The position numbers and the translations under genes were made by a program. DNA of 64,000 bases from assembly GCA_007182875.1 (NCBI GenBank), contig AP019514.1, positions 3,658,001 through 3,722,000 of the forward strand, in the 5' to 3' direction. This document shows, piece by piece, positions 54,306 to 63,933 of the stretch. The notes under the pieces were generated by a model. It did not search any database. It was given only the letters and a program-made list of their open reading frames with translations, and had not been told where the DNA came from. Every line of letters starts with the position of its first letter. Positions within the stretch are counted from its first letter, which is position 1. This DNA is from Vreelandella sulfidaeris. GTDB lineage: Bacteria > Pseudomonadota > Gammaproteobacteria > Pseudomonadales > Halomonadaceae.

Positions 54306-54506
54306 ATGCCACGCTTCAGCCTCACTCAGCTGCGCTATCAATTACGCTGCTACCGAGACTACCGCCGCAGCCGCCGCCAGCTGCTAGCACTTGATGACAG
54401 GTTGCTAAAAGATATTGGCATTAGCCGCACACAGGCGCTCAGAGAAGGACGTAAGGCATTTTGGAAACAGACATCGATAGCAAGGGGGCCGTATGACAAG
54501 CGCTGA
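54306..54506 (+). CDS. DUF1127 (YjiS-like) small protein
   Basis: 66 residues, strongly basic: RFSLTQLRYQLRCYRDYRRS, RRQLLALDDRLLKDIGISRT, ALREGRKAFW. LDDRLLKDIGISR is the DUF1127 signature. Members are small, often regulated by stress or phosphate, and bind RNA in some alphaproteobacteria; the role here is unknown. ATG 54306 follows ACCGGAGGGA. It overlaps the phzF start by 14 bp, so both are probably co-translated. Confidence 0.85.
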   Translation: MPRFSLTQLRYQLRCYRDYRRSRRQLLALDDRLLKDIGISRTQALREGRKAFWKQTSIARGPYDKR

Positions 54507-55383
54507 GTACTATTTACTCGACGTCTTTACCGACCAGCCCTTTATGGGCAATCAGTTAGCGGTATTTTTAAATGCCGATGGACTCGATGCCAGCACCATG
54601 CAGGCGTTGGCCAAGGAGCTGAATCTAGCCGAAACAGTGTTTTTAGGTGCCGCCACTGGGCCTAACCACTACCCAATGCGTATTTTTACGCCGACCCAAG
54701 AACTGCCCTTTGCCGGCCATCCGACGGTGGGTACCGCGCAGCTACTCGCCGAGCTCGGCTTGATTGACCGGCAACAAACGCTCGTGCTGCAGCCGCCCGT
54801 GGGTGAGCTGGCGATAAGCTATGAGAAGGGAAGAGCAACATTTACCACCGCTCAGGCGGCCAAATTGACAGACAGCACGCTTGATCACGCCAGCGCAGCG
54901 ATACTACTCGGCCTTGGCCGTCATCAGGTTATTGGCGATCCGGTGATTGCCTCCTGCGGCCTGCCTTTTCATCTTATTCAGTTGAGCGACCTGACTGCCC
55001 TGCAACACATAAAGATATCCGAAGCCGTGTGGGCAAAAGCCGTGGCATCCAGCAGCGCCGAACAGGTATACCTGTATGTGATTGAGACATCGGATAATGC
55101 AGAAACAGTGCTTCGCAGCCGGATGTTCTCAAGAGAGCATGGCCTGTGCGAAGACGCCGCCACCGGGAGTGCAGCGGCAGCACTCACCGGCTATTTAGCC
55201 AATAAACAATCCAGACAATCCAGACAATCCAACGCCTTACATTGCCGGGTTCATCAGGGTGTTGAGATGGGACGACCAAGCGTGATCTACACCGCCGCCA
55301 ACGGGCCCATTAAGCCAGGATTGGTGACGGTGAGTGGTAGTGCGCTAGTCATTGGAAGGGGCGTGTTAACCACATATCAGTAG
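54493..55383 (+). CDS. PhzF-family isomerase-like protein
   Basis: 296 residues, intact. PhzF/DapF-like fold: YYLLDVFTDQPFMGNQLAVF, KELNLAETVFLGAA, RIFTPTQELPFAGHPTVGTA and GLCEDAATGSAAAALTGYLA with the conserved Glu of the first part near EL(N)LAETVF. The family includes isomerases of trans-2,3-dihydro-3-hydroxyanthranilate, but most members have unknown substrates. A short repeat CCAGACAAT at about 55210-55229 encodes QSRQSRQS between the last domains. Paired with DUF1127 and divergent from a MocR regulator. Confidence 0.9.
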   Translation: MTSAEYYLLDVFTDQPFMGNQLAVFLNADGLDASTMQALAKELNLAETVFLGAATGPNHYPMRIFTPTQELPFAGHPTVGTAQLLAELGLIDRQQTLVLQPPVGELAISYEKGRATFTTAQAAKLTDSTLDHASAAILLGLGRHQVIGDPVIASCGLPFHLIQLSDLTALQHIKISEAVWAKAVASSSAEQVYLYVIETSDNAETVLRSRMFSREHGLCEDAATGSAAAALTGYLANKQSRQSRQSNALHCRVHQGVEMGRPSVIYTAANGPIKPGLVTVSGSALVIGRGVLTTYQ

Positions 55384-55394
55384 CGTTATGACCG

Positions 55395-55424
55395 GTGCTA
55401 AACGCCCCTTTTAGCAGCACTTTT
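55395..55424 (+). terminator. Terminator after phzF
   Basis: GTGCTAAA pairs with TTTAGCAGCAC (one bulged A) around CGCCCCT and is followed by TTTT. It lies 12 bp after the phzF stop and before the convergent fbaB gene. Confidence 0.6.
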
Positions 55425-55447
55425 GGCCGCCATAGTACTCGCTGCGA

Positions 55448-56503
55448 TCAGGCAATCGTTACGTCTTTGGAGAGGTAGACATCCTGAATGGCATGCAGCA
55501 GGTCAACGCCTTCGTTCATTGGCTTTTGGAACGCTTTGCGTCCCGAAATCAAGCCCATCCCCCCGGCGCGTTTGTTAATGACAGCGGTACGCACCGCGTC
55601 ACCGAGATCAGTGTGCCCTTTGGAGCCGCCGCCGGAGTTAATCAATCCTGCACGCCCCATAAAGCAGTTGGCGACCTGGTAGCGGGCCAGATCAATAGGA
55701 TGATCCGTGGTCAGTTCGCTATACACATTATCGTGAGTATGACCGAAACCGACCGCCGTGTAGCCGCCGTTATTCTCAGGCAGTTTTTGTTTGACGATAT
55801 CCGCCTTAAGGGTGGCGGCCATGTGGTTAGCCTGACTGGTGAGGTCGGCAGACACGTGATAGTCGGTGCCGTCCTGCTTGAAGGCGGGGTTACGTAAATA
55901 AGCCCACAATACCGTCACCATCCCCAACTGGTGGGCGCGCTCGAAGGCCTCACTGATTTCCATGATTTGCCGACGGCTCTCGTGAGAGCCAAAGTAAATG
56001 GTTGCCCCGACAGCCACACACCCCATATCGTGCGCCTGCTCTACTTCGGCAAACAGCGTTTGGTCGTATATCGCCGGGTAGCTTAGCGTCTCGTTATGGT
56101 TAAGCTTCAGCATCATTGGGATTTTATGGGCGTAGCGTCGCGCCACTGAAGACAAAACACCGAGCGTCGAGGCCACACCGTTACAGCCGCCTTCAAGTGC
56201 CAGCTCAACAATATTGGCCGGATCGAAGTAGCGCGGATTAGGCGCAAAAGAAGCGCCTGCCGAGTGTTCAATGCCCTGATCTACTGGCAGCAAGCTAAGG
56301 TAGCCGGTGCCTGCTAAGCGGCCATGGTTAAAGAAGCTTTGCATGTTACGCAGCACCGCTGGGCTGCGGTCGTTATCGATCATGACCCGGTCGATGAAGT
56401 CGGGGCCGGGTAAATGCAAACTATCGCGGCGAATTCCCTGACACGTATGGTTAAGAAGGCTCTCGGCATCGTTGCCGAGCAAAGCGGCTATATCGGTGGT
56501 CAT
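55448..56503 (-). CDS. fbaB: Class I fructose-bisphosphate aldolase FbaB
   Basis: 351 residues, intact. DhnA/FbaB-type (archaeal class I) aldolase: [65 protein letters not shown] and the phosphate-binding end [20 protein letters not shown] with GLISGRKAF. The Schiff-base lysine lies in the later [13 protein letters not shown] region by homology; I could not assign it with certainty. It cleaves fructose 1,6-bisphosphate without metal. Start 56503 follows AGGAGTGTTTC. No sugar genes lie next to it. Confidence 0.93.
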   Translation of the reverse strand: MTTDIAALLGNDAESLLNHTCQGIRRDSLHLPGPDFIDRVMIDNDRSPAVLRNMQSFFNHGRLAGTGYLSLLPVDQGIEHSAGASFAPNPRYFDPANIVELALEGGCNGVASTLGVLSSVARRYAHKIPMMLKLNHNETLSYPAIYDQTLFAEVEQAHDMGCVAVGATIYFGSHESRRQIMEISEAFERAHQLGMVTVLWAYLRNPAFKQDGTDYHVSADLTSQANHMAATLKADIVKQKLPENNGGYTAVGFGHTHDNVYSELTTDHPIDLARYQVANCFMGRAGLINSGGGSKGHTDLGDAVRTAVINKRAGGMGLISGRKAFQKPMNEGVDLLHAIQDVYLSKDVTIA

Positions 56504-56650
56504 GAAACACTCCTTTGCTCTTAATTTGTAATAAAGTGTAAGTGTACGTCAAACACTTCTTCAATAGAGCATAGAGCTTAAATATAACCTGGGAAAGTAC
56601 CGCCCCATGTACTAAAGGAAAAACACGGGGCAGTAAGTTTGCCAATCGCG

Positions 56651-57048
56651 TTATGCCGCCTGGACTTCGATGCGTCGCGTGCGGTGGCTATCCTTTTGGG
56701 CAGCGTTAGCGTCAGCACACCATTGACGATAGTGGCCGTAATGGCGTCGCTATCCACTTCGTGGCTGAGGTTAAAACGCCGCGCAAAGCGCTGACCCCGC
56801 ACCTCGGCATGCAGCGCACTCATCCCGTCGGGCATGCTCAACGCTATTTCACCTTCCAAGCTCAGCACGTTGTTGTCGAGCTCAATTTTTAGCGTTTCAT
56901 GCGTCACGCCGGGCATATCCGCTATCAACTTGAGAGCGTTAGACTCCTCAATGATATCCACCGCTGGCAGCAAGGTCTCCTGAGAGCGCTTGTCTTCATC
57001 ATGCCGCTGAAGTGGAGAGTGGTTAGATGAACGAACAACATTATTCAT
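56651..57048 (-). CDS. Small heat-shock protein Hsp20, first of pair (frameshifted at the end)
   Basis: About 132 residues. Alpha-crystallin domain: LPAVDIIEESNALKLIADMP, GVTHETLKIELDNNVLSLEG, RGQRFARRFNLSHEVDSDAI and VNGVLTLTLPK. One A is missing near 56693; with it the end is KKDSHRTRRIEVQAA, terminating at 56651. It should hold unfolded proteins as an ATP-independent chaperone. It follows the second hsp20 by 38 bp, so both are expressed together. N-terminus MNNVVRSSNHSPLQRHDEDK is hydrophilic and short. Confidence 0.88.
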
Positions 57049-57086
57049 GGTTTATCGCCTCCTTAATCAAGGTTCATAAACATGAC

Positions 57087-57548
57087 TCAGGCTGCCTGAA
57101 CATCAATACGGCGCGGTTTTAGCTCCTCCCGCTTAGGCAGCACAATCTCAAACACGCCATGAGCATGGCGCGCTTCAGCCCGATCGGCATCTAGACCGTC
57201 AGGCAGTGCGATAGCCCGCACGAACTCACCACTGGGGCGCTCACGGCGAAATACCGGGCGCGAGCTACCATCCTCGTTACTGGCCCCTACCGGTTCGCGT
57301 TTGCCACGCAGGGTGAGCACATTGTCTTGTACATCAATGGTCAGGTCCGAGGGTGCCAACCCGGCAGCAAACACATAGACGCGCACGGCGTCATCGCTGC
57401 GGGCGACGTTAGTCATCGGAAAGCTACCCCGCGGCACCGAGCGAATATCCATCGCATTACCATCGGGAAAGAAGCCGTCCAGCAGTTGACTAAACCAGTC
57501 AAACTGTCGAGGCGAGCCGGTTTCAAAACGCTTGAGTTCGTCAAACAT
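57087..57548 (-). CDS. Small heat-shock protein Hsp20, promoter-proximal
   Basis: 153 residues, intact. N-terminus MFDELKRFETGSPRQFDWFS; alpha-crystallin domain FPMTNVARSDDAVRVYVFAA, SDLTIDVQDNVLTLRGKREP, RRERPSGEFVRAIALPDGLD and HGVFEIVLPK; end KPRRIDVQAA, nearly the same as its neighbour. ATG 57548 is favoured because AGGAGG lies 7 bp before it; a GTG at 57557 overlaps that site. A heat-shock (sigma-32) promoter lies about 75 bp upstream. Confidence 0.92.
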   Translation of the reverse strand: MFDELKRFETGSPRQFDWFSQLLDGFFPDGNAMDIRSVPRGSFPMTNVARSDDAVRVYVFAAGLAPSDLTIDVQDNVLTLRGKREPVGASNEDGSSRPVFRRERPSGEFVRAIALPDGLDADRAEARHAHGVFEIVLPKREELKPRRIDVQAA

Positions 57549-57623
57549 AGCGAACACCTCCTAGAGTAGACAGATAATCAAAAGAGGCAGCCACGCCAGA
57601 GAGCAGCGCCTCCGTAATCTGCA

Positions 57624-57651
57624 AAATAGGAGCTTTCAAACGGCTTTCAAG
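57624..57651 (-). promoter_or_regulatory. Sigma-32-type promoter of the hsp20 pair
   Basis: Minus strand: CTTGAAA (57651-57645), 13-nt spacer, TCCTATTT (57631-57624), compared with consensus CTTGAAA-N13-15-CCCCATNT. The -35 element is exact and six of eight -10 positions agree. Transcription would start about 70 nt before the proximal hsp20 ATG. Confidence 0.7.
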
Positions 57652-57676
57652 GGGGGCAATAGCAATTTTTGGCGGA

Positions 57677-58642
57677 TTAAGAAGTATCAATCGTGCTGGC
57701 ATTAGACAGTAACTCATCCCCTTTGTAGGCGTCCACGAGATGCGACTGCTGCCAAAGCCGGGCCACCAGCTCCTGAATAAAGGTACGCACGATCAGCGAG
57801 GGGCGGCGCCCTGCCCGGGTCACGACACAAAACGGCGAAGCGATCTCGACTTGATCCGGTAGCAGCGCTTTGAGTTCGCCTCGCTCCACCCAGTGGCTAG
57901 CGTAGTAGTGGGGCAAGTTACCGATAAAGTGACCGCTTAAAATCAGCAGCGCCTGGGCCTCCATATTTGAGGCATGGGCGCCAACTTGCGCGCTGGGGAA
58001 GCTTTTAAGCTCCTGAAGATTGGCATAAGGGCGCACTACAAAGGGATGTTTGATCACTTCTTCAACCGTTAATTGTGCGCTATCGCGGCCAAACAGTGGG
58101 TGCCGTTTTGCGCAATAAATGCCGTGCATCTCGGTATAGACCTGGCGGTGCTGCAAGCCTTCCATCTGTGCCGTTTCCGGTAGAATGCCTAATTGCACCT
58201 CACCATTAGCAATGTCGCCAATCAAGCGATCAGGGCTGCCCACAGTGATATTAAGTCGTGCCTTAGGGTTCTTGCGCAGAAACTCGCCAATCACACCCTG
58301 CAGATCAAGATCCACATCCATGATGGTGTTATCGACCACACCTAGTCGCAGCGTGCCGTAAACCGAGCTGCGTAGCTCGCTCATTTCACTATCAAAATCG
58401 TCTACCGAAGCAAGCAGCAATTTAGCGCGCTCATACACAATGGCGCCCCGTTCGGTCAGTTCAAATCCCTGCCTACCCCGACGACAAACGGTAAACCCCA
58501 CCCGCTCTTCAAGCGCGCGGATATGAAAACTCACCGCTGACTGGCTCATGTGCAGTGCCGTCTGGGCACCGGCAAATCCACGATGTTCGGTAACGGCAAG
58601 AAATACGGAAAGGCTTTTAAGGTCGGCGGCGGAGAGTTTCAT
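57677..58642 (-). CDS. LysR-family regulator divergent from the amino-acid ABC transporter
   Basis: 321 residues, intact. HTH: GFAGAQTALHMSQSAVSFHI followed by ALEERVGFTVCRRGRQGFEL. Ligand domain ends AQALLILSGHFIGNLPHYYA and FCVVTRAGRRPSLIVRTFIQ, very like the LysR at 31.6 kb. ATG 58642 is preferred over 58648 because GGAG sits 7 bp before it. The 159-bp intergenic region to the ABC operon contains TAGCAATTTTATTGTTGCA, a partly dyad AT-rich site of LysR type. Probably activates or represses the transporter and its DUF1989/M20 genes. Confidence 0.9.
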   Translation of the reverse strand: MKLSAADLKSLSVFLAVTEHRGFAGAQTALHMSQSAVSFHIRALEERVGFTVCRRGRQGFELTERGAIVYERAKLLLASVDDFDSEMSELRSSVYGTLRLGVVDNTIMDVDLDLQGVIGEFLRKNPKARLNITVGSPDRLIGDIANGEVQLGILPETAQMEGLQHRQVYTEMHGIYCAKRHPLFGRDSAQLTVEEVIKHPFVVRPYANLQELKSFPSAQVGAHASNMEAQALLILSGHFIGNLPHYYASHWVERGELKALLPDQVEIASPFCVVTRAGRRPSLIVRTFIQELVARLWQQSHLVDAYKGDELLSNASTIDTS

Positions 58643-58801
58643 CAGCATGCTCCACGTTAGTGCAATTAACATCAACAAAACGGGTATGAACATCGAAAGA
58701 TAGCAATTTTATTGTTGCATCACACCTGCTTAACTCAAGGGGTTCTTGTTCAACAGGCCTTCGCCTTTGTTTCGAGTATCACCACCCCGAGGAGCATCCC
58801 C

Positions 58802-59632
58802 ATGCAACGCATCCCCACTATCACCGCTAGCCTCCTACTTGGCGTTAGCTTCGCCACTACCGCCCACAGCGATCTGCTTGAAGACATTCGTTCGGAAGGC
58901 ACCTTTACCGTGGGTACAGAAGCACGCTTTGCGCCATTCGAATATATCGAAGAGGGCGAAATCGTCGGCTACTCCGCCGATATCATGGAACACATCATGC
59001 CCGAGCTTGAGGGTGTCGAACTGATCCGCATGGATCTCCCCCTGGCAAGGCATTCTGCCGGGGCTGGAGCGCGAGCGCTTTGACTACGTGATCACCTCGG
59101 TCACCGCCACGCCGGAACGTATGGAGCGCTACCACTTAAGCGCGCCCATTGCCGACGCCACCATGGCGATTCTCAAGCGTGCGGGCGAAGAGGGTATAAG
59201 CTCACCAGAAGATATCGCCGGTAAGGTAGCCGCTGCCCAGGCAGGCTCCGCTCAGTTAGAAGCGCTGGAAGCCCTGGCCGCCGAGCTAGAGGGAAGCGGG
59301 TACTCCCGTTGAGGACATCCGCACCTACACCGGCGTGGATGAGGCCTATGCCGAGCTGGGAACCGGCCGTGTCGATGTGGTGATCAACAGCCTGCCTAAC
59401 CTGCTCGAAGCCGAACGCACCCGTCCTGATATGTTTGAGAGTGGTCGGCACCTTCGGTGACCCGGTTTACTTCTCCTGGGCTGGCCGCGACGACGAAGAG
59501 AGCGCGTCATTAAACGCCTTCATGGACGAGCAGATTCAACGCCTCAATGAAGACGGCACCCTAAATGAACTGCAGGAAAAATGGTTTGGTAGCCCGATGG
59601 ATCTGCCGCTGGAACTGCCTGCAGCTGAGTAA
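58802..59632 (+). CDS. Amino-acid-type ABC transporter substrate-binding protein (frameshifted)
   Basis: About 276 residues, SBP_bac_3 family. Signal peptide TITASLLLGVSFATTAHS; then LEDIRSEGTFTVGTEARFAP, FEYIEEGEIVGYSADIMEHI, DYVITSVTATPERMERYHLS, and the end LNEDGTLNELQEKWFG. Binds a polar amino acid or related ligand in the periplasm. Breaks near 59045, 59305 and 59442. ATG 58802 follows GAGGAGCATCCCC. The ligand is not predictable; the coupled DUF1989 and M20 hydrolase suggest an N-carbamoyl or ureido compound. Confidence 0.9.
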
Positions 59633-59681
59633 GACAGCTTGTCGTTGACCTAGCCGCACTACTTCGCTTTCTGGATGACCC

Positions 59682-60338
59682 ATGCTTGAGATCCTGTTCA
59701 ACCACTACCCTGTGCTGCTTGAAGGCTTGGCCACCACCCTGGTGGTCTCGCTTTCCGCCATCGCCCTGGGCCTAGTGTTAGGTGTCTTACTGGCCTTCGG
59801 CTTGACCAGCCGCTATGGCCTATTGCGCTGGCCCTGCGGGCTTTACCGTAGCTTTTGGCGCGGCACCCCCATCCTGCTGCAACTACTGCTGGTCTACTAT
59901 TTGTTGCCCGAAGTCGGTATTGAGATCGCGCCTATTACCGCCGCCATTTTGACGCTGACGCTGAACACGGCAGCCTTCCAATCGGAAATTTTCCGCAGCG
60001 GCATCAGCCATATACCCGCCGGGCAAATCGAGGCAGCGCGCATGGCGGGCATCTCTGCATGGCAAACCCGCAGGCGCATCATCATGCCGCAGGTCTTTCG
60101 CCTCACCCTGCCACCGCTGACCAACGAGATCATCACCATCCTCAAGAATTCCTCGCTGATCTCGGTCATCGCGGTGACTGAACTGATGCGCGTTAGCGAG
60201 CAGATCGCCTCGCGTACCTTTCAGCCGCTGGAAACGTATTTGGCTGCCGCGCTGCTGTATCTCGCGGTCAATTTGGTGCTGGCGCGTTTCAGCGCTCACC
60301 TGGAACGCCGTATGAGCGGCGGTTTGGCCACCGAATAG
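59682..60338 (+). CDS. Amino-acid-type ABC transporter permease 1
   Basis: 218 residues, intact, His/Glu/Gln/Arg permease family. Helices include LLEGLATTLVVSLSAIALGL and PEVGIEIAPITAAILTLTLN. The family motif EAARMAGISAWQTRRRIIMP and RGTPILLQLLLVYY are present. It forms one half of the membrane channel with the next gene. ATG 59682 lies 49 bp after the binding-protein stop; the next permease follows 12 bp after its stop. Confidence 0.92.
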   Translation: MLEILFNHYPVLLEGLATTLVVSLSAIALGLVLGVLLAFGLTSRYGLLRWPCGLYRSFWRGTPILLQLLLVYYLLPEVGIEIAPITAAILTLTLNTAAFQSEIFRSGISHIPAGQIEAARMAGISAWQTRRRIIMPQVFRLTLPPLTNEIITILKNSSLISVIAVTELMRVSEQIASRTFQPLETYLAAALLYLAVNLVLARFSAHLERRMSGGLATE

Positions 60339-60350
60339 GAGATGCCCGCT

Positions 60351-61049
60351 ATGTTCGATATTACCCTGCTATGGGAAGTGCGTGGCCTGATCCTACAAGG
60401 TTTCTGGAACACGCTATGGATCTGCTTTACAGGTTGCCTACTGGCGCTTTCGCTGGGTCTGGTGCTTGCCGCACTGCGTCTGGCCAACCCACGCCTGTTC
60501 AGCTACCCGGTCGCCTGCTACGTAGAGCTTTGCCGCGGCACCCCCCTGCTGATTCTGCTGTTCCTGCTCTATTACGGCGGCCCCAGCATTGGCTTGACGC
60601 TGAGCGCCAGCGTCGCAGGCGTAGTGGGGCTTGGCTTTTATGGTGCCGGTTATTTTGCAGAAATTTATCGTGGCGGCTTCAAGTCGATTCCCAAAGGCCA
60701 GTTGGAGGCGGCGCGGATGCTCGGCATCTCTCGCTGGCATGCGCTGACACGCATTCAGATTCCGCAAATGGCACGCTTGATCGTGCCGCCGGGTACTAAT
60801 CAGTTGATCATTTTGGTGAAAGAGTCTGCGCTGATTTCAATCATCTCAGTAGATGACCTGACCAAAAACGCCACCACTATCGTCAACCAGACCTTTCAAG
60901 TCATCGAGCCCTACTTGGCCGTTGCCCTGCTCTACTGGCTAATGATCGAGCTGATTGCCCGTGGCGGCTATGCGCTGGAAAAGCGTCTGGCCAATCGTCA
61001 ACCACGCCCTGCCGCTCAACAAGGAGCTACTCCCCATGTCCATGGCTGA
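60351..61049 (+). CDS. Amino-acid-type ABC transporter permease 2
   Basis: 232 residues, intact. Segments GFWNTLWICFTGCLLALSLG, ELCRGTPLLILLFLLYYGGP, YFAEIYRGGFKSIPKGQLEA and ARMLGISRWHALTRIQIPQM (EAA loop). ATG 60351 is chosen over 60342 because AGGAG at 60336-60340 is correctly spaced for it. The end overlaps the ATPase start by 14 bp. Confidence 0.92.
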   Translation: MFDITLLWEVRGLILQGFWNTLWICFTGCLLALSLGLVLAALRLANPRLFSYPVACYVELCRGTPLLILLFLLYYGGPSIGLTLSASVAGVVGLGFYGAGYFAEIYRGGFKSIPKGQLEAARMLGISRWHALTRIQIPQMARLIVPPGTNQLIILVKESALISIISVDDLTKNATTIVNQTFQVIEPYLAVALLYWLMIELIARGGYALEKRLANRQPRPAAQQGATPHVHG

Positions 61050-61855
61050 CACGCTCTCATCCTCATCGCCCGCGCGCCAGAAGTCGATTGTCGAGGCACA
61101 CGGCATCAGCAAGCAGTTTGGCGACCTGGAAGTGCTGACCAATATCGACTTCAGCCTCGCCCCTTCCGAGGTGGTCTGTGTGATAGGCCCCTCCGGTTCG
61201 GGTAAATCCACCCTGCTGCGCTGCCTGGCGTTTTTGGAGCCCCTACGATCATGGCAGCGTCTATATCGACGGTCAGTTGTTGGGCTTTGAGGATCGCAGC
61301 GGTAAACGCGTGCGCACCAGTGAAAAACGCGTCGACGAAGTACGTGCACCGGTGGGCATGGTCTTCCAGCACTTTCACCTATGGCCCCATCGCACCGCGC
61401 TGGAGAACGTGACCGAAGCGCTGCGGCTGGTCAACGGCCTTTCCCGTCGGGAAGCCGACACGGAAGGCATGGCCATGCTCGAACAGGTCGGCCTTGCCGA
61501 TCGTGCGGGTCACTTTCCAGAGAGCCTTTCCGGTGGCCAGAAGCAGCGAGTGGCCATCGCGCGGGCGCTCGCCATGAAACCCAGAGTGATGTTCTTCGAT
61601 GAGCCTACGTCGGCGCTCGACCCTGAACTCGTTGGCGAAGTGCTGGATGTCATGAAAAAGCTGGCCGCCGACGGCATGACCATGGTGATCGTCACTCACG
61701 AAATGGGCTTTGCCGCTAAAGTCGCTGACCGCGTGATCTTTATGGATCAAGGCCGCGTGGTCGAGAGCGGCCCACCCGCAACCCTATTCCGCCAACCAAA
61801 AAGCGAACGTCTTCAGCAGTTTCTTAACACCTGGCGCGAGCGCCATATCGACTGA
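61036..61855 (+). CDS. Amino-acid-type ABC transporter ATP-binding protein (frameshifted)
   Basis: About 273 residues. Walker [15 protein letters not shown]-loop [11 protein letters not shown], signature [16 protein letters not shown], Walker [16 protein letters not shown] and H-loop [10 protein letters not shown]. It energises the two permeases. An extra C in the C run near 61243 disrupts [15 protein letters not shown] 61036 follows AAGGAG and overlaps permease 2, so the two are translationally coupled. Confidence 0.94.
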
Positions 61856-61895
61856 TTCAGTCACCTCAACACGATTAAAACACCAGGAGCATCCC

Positions 61896-62614
61896 ATGAG
61901 TTCTGATACACGCTTTGACCACGCTCGCATTGAGCAACTGCCACGCAGCAACAGCGAACCTTGCGGCCATAACCACAGCTTGGAAAACCCCATCTCCCCG
62001 ACGGCACGCCGGTATTAGGCGAGCGCTACGAAGTGGCCGCCCGTGGCGGGCGAGCGGTGCGTCTAAAAGCCGGCCAAACCATCCGTATTATTAATACTCA
62101 CGGCACCCAAGTATGCGACACCTGGGCGTTTAGCACTGATAACATTAACGAGTTCATGTCTTGGGAGCACGGGCGTGCCTGGTTGAGCGCACTGATTCCC
62201 CAGGTAGGCGATCCGCTGATCAGTAACCGCCGCCGCCCAATCATGACCCTCACCGCCGACACGTCGCCGGGTATCCACGACACGCTAATGGCCGCCTGCG
62301 ACCTTTTCCGTTACATGACGCTGGGCGTTGAGGGCTACCACGACAGCTGCGCCGACAACCTGCGGTTAGCCATGCAAGCGATAGGCGTTGTCACCCCCGA
62401 GGTACCCCAGCCCCTCAACCTATGGATGAATATTCCAGTCAATGAACAAATGAAAGTCGACTGGTGCCCACCCGTTTCCAAACCCGGTGACTATGTGGAG
62501 CTACGCGCTGAGATGGACTGTATCGTCGCCATGTCCGCCTGCCCCCAAGACATTATTCCCATCAATGGAGCAGACTGTGTGCCTGTCGAGGTACATTTCG
62601 AAGTCTACGCATAA
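61896..62614 (+). CDS. DUF1989 (urea-carboxylase-associated family) protein (frameshifted)
   Basis: About 239 residues. Core: RGGRAVRLKAGQTIRIINTH, GTQVCDTWAFSTDNINEFMS, PIMTLTADTSPGIHDTLMAA, CDLFRYMTLGVEGYHDSCAD and FEVYA end. Conserved Cys, His and Glu residues fit a metal-dependent cupin-like fold. These proteins accompany urea carboxylase, creatinine-type and ureido catabolism, but their reaction is not generally known. One base is missing near 61996. Directly downstream of the ABC transporter (41 bp) and upstream of the M20 hydrolase (20 bp). Confidence 0.85.
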
Positions 62615-62634
62615 CCATCGCCCAGGAGAGCCTG

Positions 62635-63923
62635 ATGACAAGCCGCCTTAATGAGCCAACCGACAAGCCCGCTATCGACCCGGCGACTATCGCCGCAGCG
62701 GTAAGTCCAGAACGCTTGGCCAATGACCTGGCAAACGTAGCGATGATGGGCGGCCGTTCCGATGGCGGCGTGGCGCGTTTGGCGCTTGATGATAACGACA
62801 CCCGCGCCCGGCTTTGGTTGATCGAGCAGGCAAGCGCCCTGGGTGCCAAGGCCAGCGTCGACGCTATCGGCAACGTGTTTCTTGATGTGCCCGGTAGCGA
62901 CCCCACACTTGAGCCAGTCGTCACGGGCAGTCACTTGGATAGCCAACCGGCGGGCGGCAAGTACGATGGTGCGCTGGGCGTGCTGGCAGGGCTCGAGGCA
63001 CTACGTGCATTGAAACAGGTTGGTTTCACCCCGAGCCGACCTCTCTCGCTGGTGAGCTGGACCAATGAAGAGGGGGCGCGGTTTTCCCCTGGCACCTCCG
63101 GTTCGGCGGTATTCTGCGGCGTACGCAGCATGGAGGAAACCCGCCAGATCGAAGACAGCGACGGCGTCAGCCTGGGAAGTGCATTAGATACTTGCCTGGC
63201 TGAACTGGACGCTGCCGGCGTGCCCCGCCGCCCCTGGCGACCCCGATGCATGCCTTTCTAGAACTGCATATTGAGCAAGGCCCGATCCTGGAGCGCCAGG
63301 GTGCGTCAGCAGGCGTCGTGGAAGGTATTCAAGGCGTTAGCTGGTTTGAAGTCACCGTATCCGGAAGCGCCAACCACGCGGGCACCACCCCGCGCGCCAT
63401 GCGCCGCGATGCGTTAGAGGGCGCCTGCGCGCTGGCAACCGCGCTGCGGGAGGCCGCCCGGGATAGCGAAGACCGCGTGCGTTTTACCATTGGCAAGTTT
63501 GCGGTCAGCCCTGGTTCGGTGAATACCATTCCCGACCAGGTCACCTTCACTATTGATTTACGCCACCCGGAAGCCGCGACGCTAAAAGCGTTGGAAGCCG
63601 AATTCAATGTGCTCGCCCAACAGACATGGGCGGGCTGCCAAGCAACACTGACATCGCTATCGCGCGTTGAGCCAGTGGCGTTTCCCGCCACACTCACCGC
63701 CCTGCTGGATGACACCGCCCACGAACTGGGGATTACTGCACCCCGATTAGTATCGGGTGCCTTTCACGATGCGATTCACCTCGCCAACCACTGCCCAACG
63801 GCGATGCTGTTTGTGCCCTGCCGCGATGGCCTGAGTCACCACCCTGATGAGCATACCGAACTCGATGATGCCGTCGCAGGCACTCAACTACTGGCCGCCA
63901 GTCTGGCGAGCTTAACCCGATAA
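62635..63923 (+). CDS. M20-family Zn-dependent amidohydrolase, allantoate/N-carbamoyl-amino-acid type (frameshifted)
   Basis: About 429 residues. Metal ligands: TGSHLDSQPAGGKYDGALGV, TNEEGARFSPGTSGSAVFCG, FLELHIEQGPILE and C-terminal DGLSHHPDEHTELDDAVAGT. NHAGTTPRAMRRDA is the dimerisation-domain motif of the hydantoinase/carbamoylase subfamily (HyuC/AllC). It probably splits an N-carbamoyl or ureido group, releasing ammonia and CO2. One base is missing near 63240. Belongs to the same operon as DUF1989 and the ABC transporter. Confidence 0.92.
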
Positions 63924-63933
63924 GGAGAACCAC

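Noticed and set aside
58701..58722. LysR-type box TAGCAATTTTATTGTTGCA upstream of the ABC operon
   Set aside because: Only 4-5 bp of symmetric arm around TTT; too weak to list as a separate site, though its position is suitable.
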